NCBI GenBank assembly: GCA_036365145.1
Contig: JAEOAD010000025.1
Coordinates: forward strand, 29,149,001 to 29,213,000
DNA from: Orientallactaga sibirica
Lineage: Eukaryota; Chordata; Mammalia; Rodentia; Dipodidae
Direction: 5' to 3'
DNA: 64,000 nt
Positions 32,576-43,057 of this stretch are shown here, one piece after another. A program made the position numbers and the translations under genes. The notes beneath the pieces were generated by a model that saw nothing but the letters and a program-made list of their open reading frames with translations, searched no databases and had not been told where the DNA came from. Every line of letters starts with the position of its first letter. Position 1 is the first letter of the stretch.

Positions 32576-32839
32576 AATAAGAATTTGAAAAAACCAGATT
32601 GGTACTAATTCTGTCACTCAATAGCTATGAAACTAGAATTCATAATCAACCAAGCTTCAGGAAGATCCAAGATCTGGCTAGGGAGTGGTAGAGGTAGGCA
32701 AAGGCCAAAGGAAGGAAATCTCATTGCCACAGCAAGAGAAAAAGCCAGCCACGGAGGCAAGGCTGCAATCTAGACATCTGGTTCTAGAACAATTCTAACA
32801 CATTCTTTTTATATACTCTTGAAAAGTGACAAGAAATGA

Positions 32840-33005
32840 GATGTAATATGCATCTAATATGTAACCAACCTTCACTTAATCCTTAGGGTAACTAGGTAAG
32901 GAAAAGTTGATATTTCCCTTTACATAAAGGAAAAGGAGATTGACAAAATGTTAAGTAAATTGCCCAAGGTCACACAGCTAACTGACAGTCAGGATGGGAA
33001 CTCAA
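32840..33005 (-). mobile_element. MIR
   Basis: tgcccaaggtcacacagcta, the hallmark reversed MIR core, is intact at 32960. Confidence 0.85.
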
Positions 33006-33566
33006 GTGTGCCTTACAGCTCAGGCCACGCTTCCTCTGCACCCTGGCCGTATCACTGCAGCTCCTTTCTTGCTCTGACGTCACATGGTTCTTTGTCCCTC
33101 ATGAACTTTCTTCAGTATATGAGGACTTTGCATCCAGACAGGGATTAGGTAAAATTGAATTCACAGCCTGGAAAGGAAAGTTTTTCCCTGTACAATAAAG
33201 TAAAAGGTCACAGTTAAGTTCATTTCAGTGGAAAGAAGCTCCACTGCCAACAATAACCTAGAAGCAATTCAGTGCCTGCAACAGTGCAGTCCAAACGATG
33301 GCTTGGAATATCTGTATGTGTGCTGGCTTTAGGCAAAGGCAGAGAGCTATGGGAGCAGCCTCTACAGTCACAAGATAAAAAAGGAACATCTGCCACAGGG
33401 AAAGACTTGGGGAGGTTGGGTAGAATGCGGAATGACCATGTGCCAAGAGACAAGCCATATAAACACTCTAAGTCTCAGCTCTCATAATGTCAAATTGGGA
33501 TTTTCTTGAAAAGTAAACATGTTTAAAAGGAAACTTTTAAATACTAACCTTCAGATACTAGAGCTA
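33006..33566. other. Intron without recognised element
   Basis: Nothing identified. Confidence 0.6.
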
Positions 33567-33813
33567 ATTTTTTTTTTAATTTGAGAGAGAGAGAGAGAGA
33601 CATAGAGAAAGAGGAAGATAGAGAGAGAGAATGGGCGTACCAGGGCCTCTCAGCCGCTGTGAACGAACTCCAGATGCATGCGCCCCCTTGTGCGCATGTG
33701 TGACATTGTGTGCTTGTGTCATTTTTGCGTCTGGCTAAAAGTGGGACCTGGAGAATCGAAGGGGCGTTCTTAGGCTTGGGAGGCAGACACCTTAACTGCC
33801 ATCTCTCCAGCCC
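33567..33813 (-). mobile_element. tSINE, variant subfamily
   Basis: TSD gagct(a/c)attttt. Has the 'gtgtgacattgtgtgcttgt' middle insert; part of the head is lost. Confidence 0.9.
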
Positions 33814-33829
33814 ATGGAGCTCATTTTTA

Positions 33830-33962
33830 AAAAATGCTTTTATTCACTGGAGAGAGAGAAAGTATGGGTATGCCAGGGCCCTTTGTCACTGCACTGAGGT
33901 ATTGAGCCCTGGCCCACAGGCATGGCTGGTAAATGGCTTTAATTGCTGATACCTCCCCAGCC
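33830..33962 (-). mobile_element. tSINE, old remnant
   Basis: Large internal deletion; ends tgatacctccccagccc. Confidence 0.7.
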
Positions 33963-36059
33963 CAAGAGATTGAATTTCTTTAAAGCAAAGTATAGAGTGT
34001 TTTGTACCCTGTGTACATGGAATTGTTATTTGAATCAATTTTTGGCTACTGGCACAAACAATAAACCATAAAACAGGTAATCAAATTAACAGCCCATGAA
34101 GTCATCATTTTTCATCATTTCTCTTAAACATATTTCATGTGGCTACAATTCATCTTTCGAATTTAGTTTATTAAGGTGGAATTTAAACTAGTTCCCTTTC
34201 ATTGAGGAGTTCATATAACAAAGCTGACAGGAAGGTTAGTCTGACTGTCTGCTGATGTTAAGCCATAAAATGAGCTGCTCAGGCCAGTCAGGTAAATGTG
34301 TTCTCTTCTACACAATCCCCTCCCGACCTCAGGATGCTGTTGCCTCTTCTTCAACAGAGGTGCCTGCAGGTAGGTGCAAACCAAGCTGCAGCAGCCTGAG
34401 CATTACCTGTACATGGGAAAGGGAACCAGAACCCCGAGCTTCCCAGGGTGAGCCCCTACATTCCACATTTATGGCTGGTGACTTCAAGAAGCCCTGGCAG
34501 AAGTAAAGGGCGGTGGGAGACTCTACCAACATTTAAGAGGCTCCCTCCAAATTCCTGTTCCAGCCTCTGACAATTGCTAAGAAGCCCTCCCTCAGTCCAC
34601 TCCATGGTGCTGATCATGCCTGTCCCCTCCCTCAGTCCACTCACGGTACTGATCATGCCTGTCTTCGTGTCCTCTAGTCTCTAAACTCTTGACCGTGCTA
34701 CACCACATTCTTGCTTCCATGTCACTTTAACAGGGAGCCCATGTCTCTGTCTATATGCCCTCGTAAAATGTCCCCAGAAGCAGGTGTGTTCTGTGTCTTT
34801 AGTATTTGACATGGGTTTCCAACCACCCACCTAACCAATAACTGTGCTCTACAAATGACAATTCACACACGTAGGTGTCAGGATGTTGACAGAGGCCAGC
34901 CAGAGAGAAATCCAAGTCAATTCTCTAACCAGATCCCTGCAGATCTCACCAGTTTCATCAGTAAGAAATCCACTCTGGATCTCTCTTTCCAGAGAGATCC
35001 CTTCCCCCTCCCCCTCGGGCTAGCTGGGGAGCTTGGATCACTGGAACAAGGCACTGTTTGCAGAACGCATACAAAGTCTAAGACGAGCCCCAGACAAGTG
35101 CTGGCCTGACAGGAGGTGGAACAGGCAAGGCCACAAACCAAAGAGCCTGTCCAGGCCTTTCAAGGATGCAGAGCTAATTATGCACACGAAGAGGAGACCA
35201 GCCTCCTCTGTTGGGGAGTTACAGGAAGACAAGGGTGTGAAGAGCAGCAACTCTGAGCTTCTAGCAGAGCCTTGCTGGGTCGGAACTAAGATCGCTGCTG
35301 TGGAATGAAAGCTTTGACAGTGAGAGGAGAAGTGACAGGATCAGTAAGAAGACAGAAATTACTGGTGCAGGGAAAATGGCTTCTAATACCTTCTGTAAGT
35401 AACAGAAATGATAAGTATTTGTTCTAGAGCATATAATTATTATCAGGCAACAAAGCTGGTTAAACAAGGTGTACTGGGGGGGGGGGGTGAGGACTTAAGA
35501 GTCCAGCCTTCATTCTAAAGTGTGGTTGCACGTGTGGGTATGTCCTGGGAGTAATGAGCAAAACTCATTATTGGTTCTTTTCCAGGGATCAAGACACATG
35601 TGTTGATTTTGTCCAGGCACAAATCACATTATTAATGAGGTTTATTATGTCAACAAGGATCCATCCAGAGTACAGCAATCACAGTATTTTAGCTTAGAAA
35701 ATGCCCATCTGCAAAATGTAACCTTGAAGAGACAAACTTGGATGGACAAGAGAAACAATGGCATCTGAGCAATCCATTTAGATTGAGTCTTGAATGGGTG
35801 AGGCACACTGAACACAGGAAACCAACCGAGTACTGTGCCACGAGGTGGTTTCGCTGCTGAGTGAACATCAGAGTGTACTTACACAAATTCAGATGACTAC
35901 AATCTTACTAGGTGATAAAATCTTACAGAACCCCCATCATACATATGGTCCACAGGTGACTGAAACATCAGTATGTGCTGCATGACCACATATACTCAAT
36001 GAAAATTTGAAATCTTGAAATTCAAGTTCCTTCCAAATCCCAGGGCTTCAAACAGTTCA
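33963..36059. other. Intron, mostly unique-looking
   Basis: 2.1 kb without SINEs, the longest SINE-free stretch of the big intron. Contains a two-copy 38-40 bp duplication (ccctccctcagtccactc.. tgatcatgcctgtc, 34587-34664) and a G13 run near 35475-35487. No exon signal matching ARHGEF11. Confidence 0.6.
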
Positions 36060-36330
36060 TCCTTGCCCATCAGCCTAGATTTCTAAGGCTGAATTCAAGT
36101 ATTATCTTCTCTAATAAACTTTCCTAATTAGTCCAACTTCCCCAACAATCTTTTCAATCACTAACTTCATTCCTAGTGCATTGAGTTCATATTGTTCACT
36201 TTATTTCAAGTTTTTCATTCCTACTGATCATATCTCCCTCCAAATTACATAACCAACTTCTTAAGTGTTGAAATCCTGCCTGCCACATCCTTTGTGGACA
36301 GTGTTGAAGCAGGGACTCAGCAAAACTTGT
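36060..36330 (+). mobile_element. L2-like 3' fragment
   Basis: Pyrimidine-rich text with 'aactttcctaatta' and 'gccacatcctttgtggacag' resembles an L2 3' region; weak. Confidence 0.35.
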
Positions 36331-36414
36331 GGCTGGCTGACAGAGGAGCCTGATGATGCTTGGAATGAGAGGAGCTGGGATGTTTTAAGCACTTACTAAG
36401 GCAATATAAGTGTG

Positions 36415-36645
36415 AGCATAGGTTTCTGAGCCCCTCTCTCAGATGCAAAGGTCCCAGACACCTATTAGCTACGTGACCTTAGGCTGGTTACTTAACTTCT
36501 TGCCTCAGCTTTCTCCTTCATAAAATAGAGATAATAATACCTATTTATTTCATGGAATTTCTAGGACTAGTTATCTTAAAACATATAAAACAAATGCTCA
36601 GGCCAGGGCCTGGCGCTCATTAAGAATTCAATACATTTCAGCCAT
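36415..36645 (+). mobile_element. MIR
   Basis: ttagctacgtgaccttaggc, then 'cttcataaaatagagataat' and 'aagaattcaataca'. Confidence 0.85.
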
Positions 36646-36649
36646 TCTT

Positions 36650-36790
36650 AATTATTTTATTTAGCCCTCACAAAAACCCAGATGAGGAAACCACGCAATG
36701 GAAAGGCTAAGTGCTTGAGTGTATGCATCCAGAAATAGGACGGAGCTGGTGTTTGAGCCCAAGCAGTTCAACTTCAGAGCTCTTTCTCTG
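36650..36790 (-). mobile_element. MIR
   Basis: cagatgaggaaaccacgcaa, then 'ggacggagctggtgtttgag'; reverse order, abutting the plus MIR tail to tail. Confidence 0.7.
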
Positions 36791-36810
36791 CTAACATTTT
36801 GTTTTCACAG

Positions 36811-36860
36811 GCTGAGGATGTGACTTAGTAGTAGGGCACTTGCGTAGCATGTAGCTTCTC
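36811..36860 (+). mobile_element. ID element head fragment
   Basis: ggctgaggatgtgacttagt, then agggcacttgcgtagcatg, is the classical rodent ID head, different from the local tSINE. Confidence 0.6.
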
Positions 36861-36978
36861 TCTGGCTAAAGAGAAAGCGGCTCTTAACATCCATTTTACT
36901 TACCACAGACTGGTCCCTAACTTCAGTGCTCTGAAATCTTTTGGCTACTTATTTTTCTACACTCAAATTCAAATTCTG

Positions 36979-37086
36979 GCCAGAGTATTCCACCTGTGAT
37001 CCCAACACTTGGGAGGCAAAGGAAGAAGGATCTTGAGTTTGAGACCAGCCTTGGCTAAATGGTAAGACCCTGTCTTTAAAAAAATC
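36979..37086 (+). mobile_element. B1 fragment
   Basis: gatcccaacacttgggaggc up to gaccctgtctttaaa; old. Confidence 0.7.
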
Positions 37087-37300
37087 AGAGATGGAGAGAT
37101 GGCTTAGCGGTTAGGCACTTGTCCATGAAGCCTAAGGACCTAGGTTCCATTCCTCAGTATCCATGTAAGCCAGATGCAAGTTGGCGCATGTGACTAGAGT
37201 TCATTTGCAGTGGCTGGAGGCCCTGGCATGCCCCATTCTCTATCTGCCTCTCTCTTTCTCTCTCAAATAAATAAATAAATACAATAAATAAAATAAACAT
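37087..37300 (+). mobile_element. tSINE
   Basis: Head atggagagatggcttagcgg; tail (AAAT)n. Confidence 0.92.
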
Positions 37301-37311
37301 AAAAAAATCAA

Positions 37312-37490
37312 GGGCTGGAGAGATGGTTTAGCAGTTAAGGCACTTGCTGGCAAAGCCAAAGGACCCAGGTTTGATTCCCCAGGGCCCTCGTAAGCTAGCA
37401 CCAAGTGGCTCAGGGGAGCCCATTTGCAGTGGCCCCAGGCCCTGGTGCACCCATTCTCTCTGCCTCTCTCTCTCAAATAATTTTTTTTTT
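37312..37490 (+). mobile_element. tSINE
   Basis: Short repeat aaatcaag at both ends; middle altered (ctcaggggagcccattt). Confidence 0.91.
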
Positions 37491-37499
37491 AAATCAAGG

Positions 37500-37645
37500 A
37501 ATGGGAAGCACACACCTTTAATCCCAGCACTTGAGAGGCAGAGGTAGAAGGATCGCTATGAGTTCAAGGTCACCCTGAGACTACAAAGCGAATTCCAGGT
37601 CAGCCTGGGCTAGAGTAAAACCCTACCTCAAAAAAAAAAAAAAAA
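37500..37645 (+). mobile_element. B1 SINE
   Basis: First bases replaced by gaatgggaagcacacacc; body intact. A decayed ID-like piece follows at 37670-37730 (atccttagcaccaccaaaaa). Confidence 0.88.
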
Positions 37646-37764
37646 GTCAAGGGATGGGATGGAAGTCATTAGTAAAGTGTTTGCAGTGCATGAATGAGTT
37701 CCATCCTTAGCACCACCAAAAAGAAAACAACTACAAAAAAAAAAACCCTTAGATTCTGGTGGCA

Positions 37765-37960
37765 AGCATGCTGGCAGCTCATGTGATTTCATAGCAACTC
37801 TGAAAATATCTATTTTATGAATAAAGAAACTGAAGTCAAAACAAGATAAAGGACTTGCCTAATATTCCCAGGTTGGTGGAGCCTACAGCTAGGCCTTGCA
37901 CTTAGGTCTCCCTGAATCCTAATCAGCAGCCTGTGTTCACTAGGCCGACTGGCTCTGGCT
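37765..37960 (-). mobile_element. MIR
   Basis: ttatgaataaagaaactgaa, then 'ggacttgcctaatattccca' in reverse MIR order. Confidence 0.6.
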
Positions 37961-37999
37961 CTTTCCTGGCACAAACACAAAGCACAGTGCAGACATTTG

Positions 38000-38175
38000 T
38001 ACACTTGGCAGCCAATCATAATCCTGACACTCGTGTGACCCTGAGCAAGATATTTAACCTCTCAACTTCATTTGTAGCAGAGAACTATTTTACTGGGTTG
38101 TCGAGAGATGAAAAGGTGGAACTCACTAAAGCGTTAGCACAGGGCACAATAAATGCTCAAGATATGGTGGTTATT
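38000..38175 (+). mobile_element. MIR
   Basis: gtgaccctgagcaagatatt, then 'agcacagggcacaataaatg'. Confidence 0.65.
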
Positions 38176-39129
38176 ATCACCCCTTCCACCACAAGAAGCG
38201 GGGACAAGTTGTTATTTAGGGACATTCTTAGAGAAAGACAGACTCATGGAGAGTGTGAGGTCTAGAGAGCTCAAGTCTCATCTTCTTGTTCAAGGTCAGG
38301 AGCAGAGTTGACCTCCAAACTTTCAGCACTCAATGCTTCACCAAATCCACTACATGCTGTCTCTCTGAATCGGTAAAAATGTCCAGAAGTTCAGAGTATA
38401 CAACCTTTTATTCAGTCCCAAAGAAAGCCTACGTCCTACTAATTTCCCCCTTTGAGCTTTAGGGATTCACCCTGCCCCCAGCCAAAAATGGGTGTTGGGC
38501 AAGCTATTTCAAGTGGAAAATTTAACTCCATCCCGGGCGGAAACACCAAATCTCTGCTGTTCTAGCAGATTTCCAGGACGCGCTGGCTCCCCGAAGCCAC
38601 AATTACAGGCGAGCTCACAGCAGAGGGATAATTAGGCCCATACCATCAGCTCAGCATCTCCCTCCAGGGCTAACTCCACCTCTCTACCTCTCCCATCCCC
38701 TTCACCCAAACCCCATCTCAGCCACTGCACAGACATACAGCGGAAATCTCCATCCATGACTCCATTTCCAGGAAACTCATAGATTCGACTGATGTGCGAT
38801 GGCAGGGAGAGCTGAAAAAGCTTCCACACAATGAAGCTTTCCCGGGACCTCCTCTCTGGTCTGTCTCTTATAGCCCACAGAGAGGACATTGGGGTGGAGT
38901 TCCCTAGGTGAGCCTTCAAATGTGAAAAAATCTTGTTAAATACAAACTTCAAACTCTAGAAAGCAACAGTTTGCCCTATAAACAGGATGTGGGAAATATG
39001 GCACCTAGAAGGTCAAAGGCAACTAGGATTGTTCTCTCATCTCCAAGACATATGAAGGGATCCTGGAGGAAATTTACCCCTTCCAAAGTCCTCTCAAACA
39101 CATCCTGAAACATGGAGCTGATGGGCTCA
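38176..39129. other. Intron without recognised element
   Basis: Slightly GC-richer around 38520-38620. Nothing identified. Confidence 0.55.
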
Positions 39130-39305
39130 CTATTTTTTTTTAACGTTTTTTTATTGACAACTTCCTTAACTGTAGACAATATCCCATGGTACTTCTCTCC
39201 CTCCCCCCACTTTCCCCTTTGAAACTCCACTCTCCATCATATCCCCTCCCCCCTCCATCAGTCTCTCTTTTCATTTTGATGTCATCATCTTTTCCACCCA
39301 TTATT
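39130..39305 (-). mobile_element. L1 3' end, minus
   Basis: ttttattgacaacttcctta, then 'ccatggtacttctctccctc' and ccctttgaaactccactctc: a C-rich L1 3'UTR I associate with dipodid genomes. 5'-truncated. Confidence 0.55.
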
Positions 39306-39480
39306 ACACTCAGAGAGAGAGTGAGTGAGAATGGACACACCAGGGCTTCTAGCCACTGCAAATGAACTCCAGACGCATGTGCCATCATGTGCATTTGGCT
39401 TATGTGGGACCTGGAGAATCGAACCTGGGTCCTTAGGCTTCGCAGGCATGTGCCTTAACAGCTAAGACATCTCTCCAGCC
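39306..39480 (-). mobile_element. tSINE
   Basis: Minus copy joined directly to the L1 end; short GA part. Confidence 0.91.
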
Positions 39481-39490
39481 TTATTTTATT

Positions 39491-39710
39491 TAAATATTTT
39501 TATTTTTACTTATTTATTTGACAGAGAAAAAGAGGGAGGGAGGGAGAGAGAGAGAGAGAATGGGCGCACCAGGGCCTCCAGCCACTGCAAACAAACTCAA
39601 GACGCATGCGCCACCTTGTGCATTTGGCTAACGTGGGTCCTGGGGAATCAAACCTAGGTCCTTTGGTTTTGCAGGCAAACACCTTAACCGCTAAGCCATC
39701 CCTCCAGCCC
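39491..39710 (-). mobile_element. tSINE
   Basis: TSD ttattttattt (39481 and 39711). Confidence 0.94.
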
Positions 39711-39721
39711 TTATTTTATTT

Positions 39722-39857
39722 GTTTGAGGTATTTCTCATTCTAGCCCAGGCTGACCTGGCACTCATTCGGTAGTCTTAGGCTGGAATCGAACTCACTGAT
39801 ACCCTCCTACCTCTGCCTCCTGAGTGCTGGGATTAAAGTGTATACAACCATGTCCAA
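39722..39857 (-). mobile_element. B1 SINE, diverged
   Basis: gattaaagtgtatacaacca at the 5' end; no T-tail. Confidence 0.85.
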
Positions 39858-39859
39858 TT

Positions 39860-40256
39860 ATTTTATTTTATTTATTTGATAGAGAGGCAGAGTGAGATAG
39901 AAAGACAGAGAGAGAATGGATACAGCAGGGTTTCCAGCTACTGCAAACGAACTCCAGATGCATACACCATCTTTTTTTTTTTTTTTTTTTTTTTTTTTTG
40001 GTTTTTCGAGGTAGGGTCTCACTCTGGTCAAGGCTGACCTGGAATTCACTATGTAGTCTCAAAGTGGCCTCGAACTCTCGGCGATCCTCCTACCTCTGCC
40101 TCCCGAGCGCTGGGATTAAAGGCGTGCGCCACCACGCCCGGCTCCAGATGCATACACCATCTTTTGCATCTGACTTATATGGGTCCTGAGGAATCGAACC
40201 TAGGTCCTTTGGCTTTGCAGGCAAGCACCTTACCCTGTGAGCCATCTCTCCAGCCC
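39860..40256 (-). mobile_element. tSINE interrupted by a B1
   Basis: Parts 39860-39974 and 40142-40256 join across the B1; the insertion point is in the middle block. Confidence 0.93.
39975..40141 (-). mobile_element. B1 SINE, young, nested
   Basis: Near-consensus copy with a long T-tail. The TSD contains ccagatgcatacaccatctt (39954 and 40144), a perfect duplication of more than 20 bases. Confidence 0.96.
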
Positions 40257-40264
40257 TAAAAAAT

Positions 40265-40459
40265 ATTTTTAAATTTCATTTATGAGAAAGGAGGAGGAGG
40301 AATGGAGGGAACACATGACAGGGCCTCTTATAGCTGCAAATGAACTCCACACACATGTGCCACTTTGTGTACCTGGCTTTATGTGGGTTCTGGAGAATTA
40401 AACCCAGACTGGCAGGTTTGCAAGCAAGTGCCTTTAACTACTGAGAGTCTTCTCAGCCT
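40265..40459 (-). mobile_element. tSINE, older
   Basis: Head damaged (aactactgagagtcttctca). Confidence 0.88.
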
Positions 40460-40475
40460 CTACCCCACCTACTTT

Positions 40476-40698
40476 ATTTTTTTGAAAATTTTTTACTTTA
40501 TTTACTTATTTGAGAGAGTGAGAGAGGGAAAGAGGCACAGAGAGAAAATGGGTGCACCAGGGCCTCCAGCCACTGCAAACCAACTCAAGACCCATGCGCC
40601 ACCTTGTGCATCTGGCTTACGTGGGTCCTGGGGAATCAAACCAAGGTCCTTTGTCTTTGCAGGCAAACACCTTAACCACTAAGCCATCTTTCCAGCCT
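40476..40698 (-). mobile_element. tSINE
   Basis: TSD ccccacctactt (40464 and 40700). Confidence 0.94.
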
Positions 40699-40710
40699 CC
40701 CCACCTACTT

Positions 40711-41389
40711 GAAAGTCCAGCACACTCATACTTTGTGCAGTACTTCTTCTTCTCCCTTTAACTGCCCATGTCTTAGGTCAAATACAAGTGTTCAGTTTAG
40801 CTAAATGACGGCCTCAAACTTTGTCAAGAGAATGTGGTTCCTTCTGCTCCCAGTATTCTCAGGACTACAGTCTCCACCTACCCACGCTTGAAAAGGTCAA
40901 CAGCTTTCAGAGGCCAGAGAACCTCAGATTACCTTCAGGGACTGAGCCGGGTCAGTCGATGGCATGAAAGTTTGGGTGATGCAAAGATAAGGATGGAGTG
41001 CCCTCCCAACGAAGGGAGTAGTCTTCAAGTCCTAAAGGACTTTTGAACAGGGATGGGCCAGAAGACAGAGCTGAAGGTCGTCGGGACAGTTTCTCAAGAC
41101 CCCAGAATTGTGGGTGACACAGTCAAAGTGTAAAAACTCCAAAACTTTCTTTGATTTAGCCTCTCCAGATGAGCCTTTCTCTCGAAGCCAGCAGATCTCA
41201 GTTTTCATGAATATGCTCTACACTACTGGTAATTTCTTACAATAAAATCAAAGTATAAGAAATTCAAATCACACTATTTTAATTTACACTTAACATATGC
41301 AGCATGACTAAAAATAAGAACACTTCACCCTGGAATTCATCCTTAAAATCCCTGTTTTATCTAGTAAAGGGTAATTTTATTCATTTCTT
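40711..41389. other. Intron without recognised element
   Basis: Nothing identified. Confidence 0.6.
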
Positions 41390-41452
41390 TTTTTATTTTT
41401 TGTTTTTTTGAGATAGTTTCACTCTAGCCCAGGCTGACCTGGAATTTACTAT
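41390..41452 (-). mobile_element. B1 tail-side fragment
   Basis: gagatagtttcactctagcc to aatttactatg; 5' half missing. Confidence 0.8.
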
Positions 41453-41485
41453 GACAAAGGACATTTTTTAAAAAATATATTTATA

Positions 41486-41629
41486 CCAGGCATGGTGACA
41501 CACACCTTTAATCCCAGCACTTGGGAGAGGTAGGAGGATCACTGTGAGTTTGAAGCCAGCCTGAGACTACACGGTGAATTTCAGGTCAGCCTGGGCTAGA
41601 GTAAGACCCTACCTCAAGAAAACAAAATC
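41486..41629 (+). mobile_element. B1 SINE
   Basis: Six-base loss at 'gggagaggtagg'. Confidence 0.9.
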
Positions 41630-41631
41630 AG

Positions 41632-41858
41632 GGGCTGGAGAGATGGATTAGTGGTTAAGGCGCATGCCTGCGAAGCCTAAGAACCCAGGTTCAATTCTCT
41701 AGGTCTCATATAAGCCAGATGCACATGGTGGCACATGTGTCTCGAGTTCATTTGCAGTGGCTAGAGGCTCTGGCATGCCCATTCTCTCTCTCTCTTTCCC
41801 TCTCTCTCTCCCCCCATCCCTCTTTCTGTCTCTATTAAATAAATAAATAAAAATAAAT
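41632..41858 (+). mobile_element. tSINE
   Basis: Long CT/C-rich part (cccccatccctc). Its A-tail received the next B1. Confidence 0.93.
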
Positions 41859-41867
41859 CTTTAAAAA

Positions 41868-42003
41868 GCCGGGCGTGGTGGCGCATGCCTTTAATCCCAG
41901 CACTCGGGAGGCAGAGGTAGGAGGATCGCTAAGAGTTCGAGGCCACCCTGAGACTACATAGTTAATTCCAGGTCAGCCTGGACCAGAGTGAGACCCTACC
42001 TCG

Positions 42004-42041
<38 letters not shown>
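41868..42041 (+). mobile_element. B1 SINE, young
   Basis: Consensus-like, A run of about 36 at 42006-42041; TSD aataaatctttaaaaa on both sides. Confidence 0.95.
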
Positions 42042-42043
<2 letters not shown>

Positions 42044-42062
42044 AATCTTTAAAAAAAAAACA

Positions 42063-42262
42063 GGGCTGGAGAGATGGCTTAGCAGCTAAGGTGGCTGCCT
42101 GCAAAGCCTAAAGGACTCTCCAAGTTCCACATAAGCCAGACACACAATGCCATGCAAGCATGCAAGTCGCACATGAGCACAAGATGGCATATGTGTCTGG
42201 AGTTTGATTGCAGTGGCTGGAGGTACTTGTGTACCAATTCTCTTCCTCCCCCCCAAAAAAAC
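42063..42262 (+). mobile_element. tSINE, long-middle subfamily
   Basis: Middle insert gcaagcatgcaagtcgcaca; box B region shortened. Confidence 0.89.
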
Positions 42263-42328
42263 AAAATTTAAAAACAAAAAAACAAAGCAAAAAACTAAAA
42301 CTAATAAACAAGCCAACAAAAAGTAATC

Positions 42329-42492
42329 TGGGGAGAGAGAGAATGGACATGCCAAGGCTTCTTGCCACTGCAAATAAGTTCCAGATGCATGTGCCACTTT
42401 GTGTATCTGGTTTTAAGAGAGTATTGGGAATCGAACTTGGACCATCAGGCCTTGCAAATAAACACTTTAACTACTGAGCCATCTCCCTAGTA
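42329..42492 (-). mobile_element. tSINE, older
   Basis: Tail side short; head aactactgagccatctcccta. Confidence 0.87.
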
Positions 42493-42510
42493 CATCCTTT
42501 TTTAATACTC

Positions 42511-42656
42511 TTTTTTTTTCGAGGTAGGGTCTCACTCTGGCCCAGGCTGACCTGGAATTAACTATGTAGTTTCAGGGTGGCCTTGAACTCACGGTGATCC
42601 TCCTACCTCTGCCTCCCGAGTGCTGGGATTAAAGGCGTGCGCCACCACGCCCAGCT
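42511..42656 (-). mobile_element. B1 SINE
   Basis: TSD cttttttaatactctt (42497 and 42657). Confidence 0.94.
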
Positions 42657-42672
42657 CTTTTTTAATACTCTT

Positions 42673-43057
42673 AAGTCAACATGCTTCCACATCTCTGGTT
42701 TTCCTTGAAGGAAAAGGATGTATCTTCTACTTATGAAGCATCTTTGTATTTCTTCCTCCTCTACTGGCCAGCTGGCTAAGAATTCTTTTTTGTTGTTTTG
42801 TTTTTGCATACATGTGCCCACATAGCATTCACCACAAAGTATAAGATTCTTTTTACACATATAACATTGTGTTCTATCCATTTGTTTAGTAAACCAGACA
42901 ACAAATGACAACTGGCACAGTATCAAGTGTAAGCCACTAGATAGCCAAAGAGAAACCGGAAGTGTGCAAGGAGAAGCACATGAGCTAGGAGCCAACGCTG
43001 GCTTATCAGATCACTACAGATCCTTGCAACCCCGAAGGAGGGAACTAGGCTGCGTCC
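42673..43057. other. Intron without recognised element
   Basis: Nothing identified; may hide the rest of the eroded MaLR LTR that follows. Confidence 0.5.
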
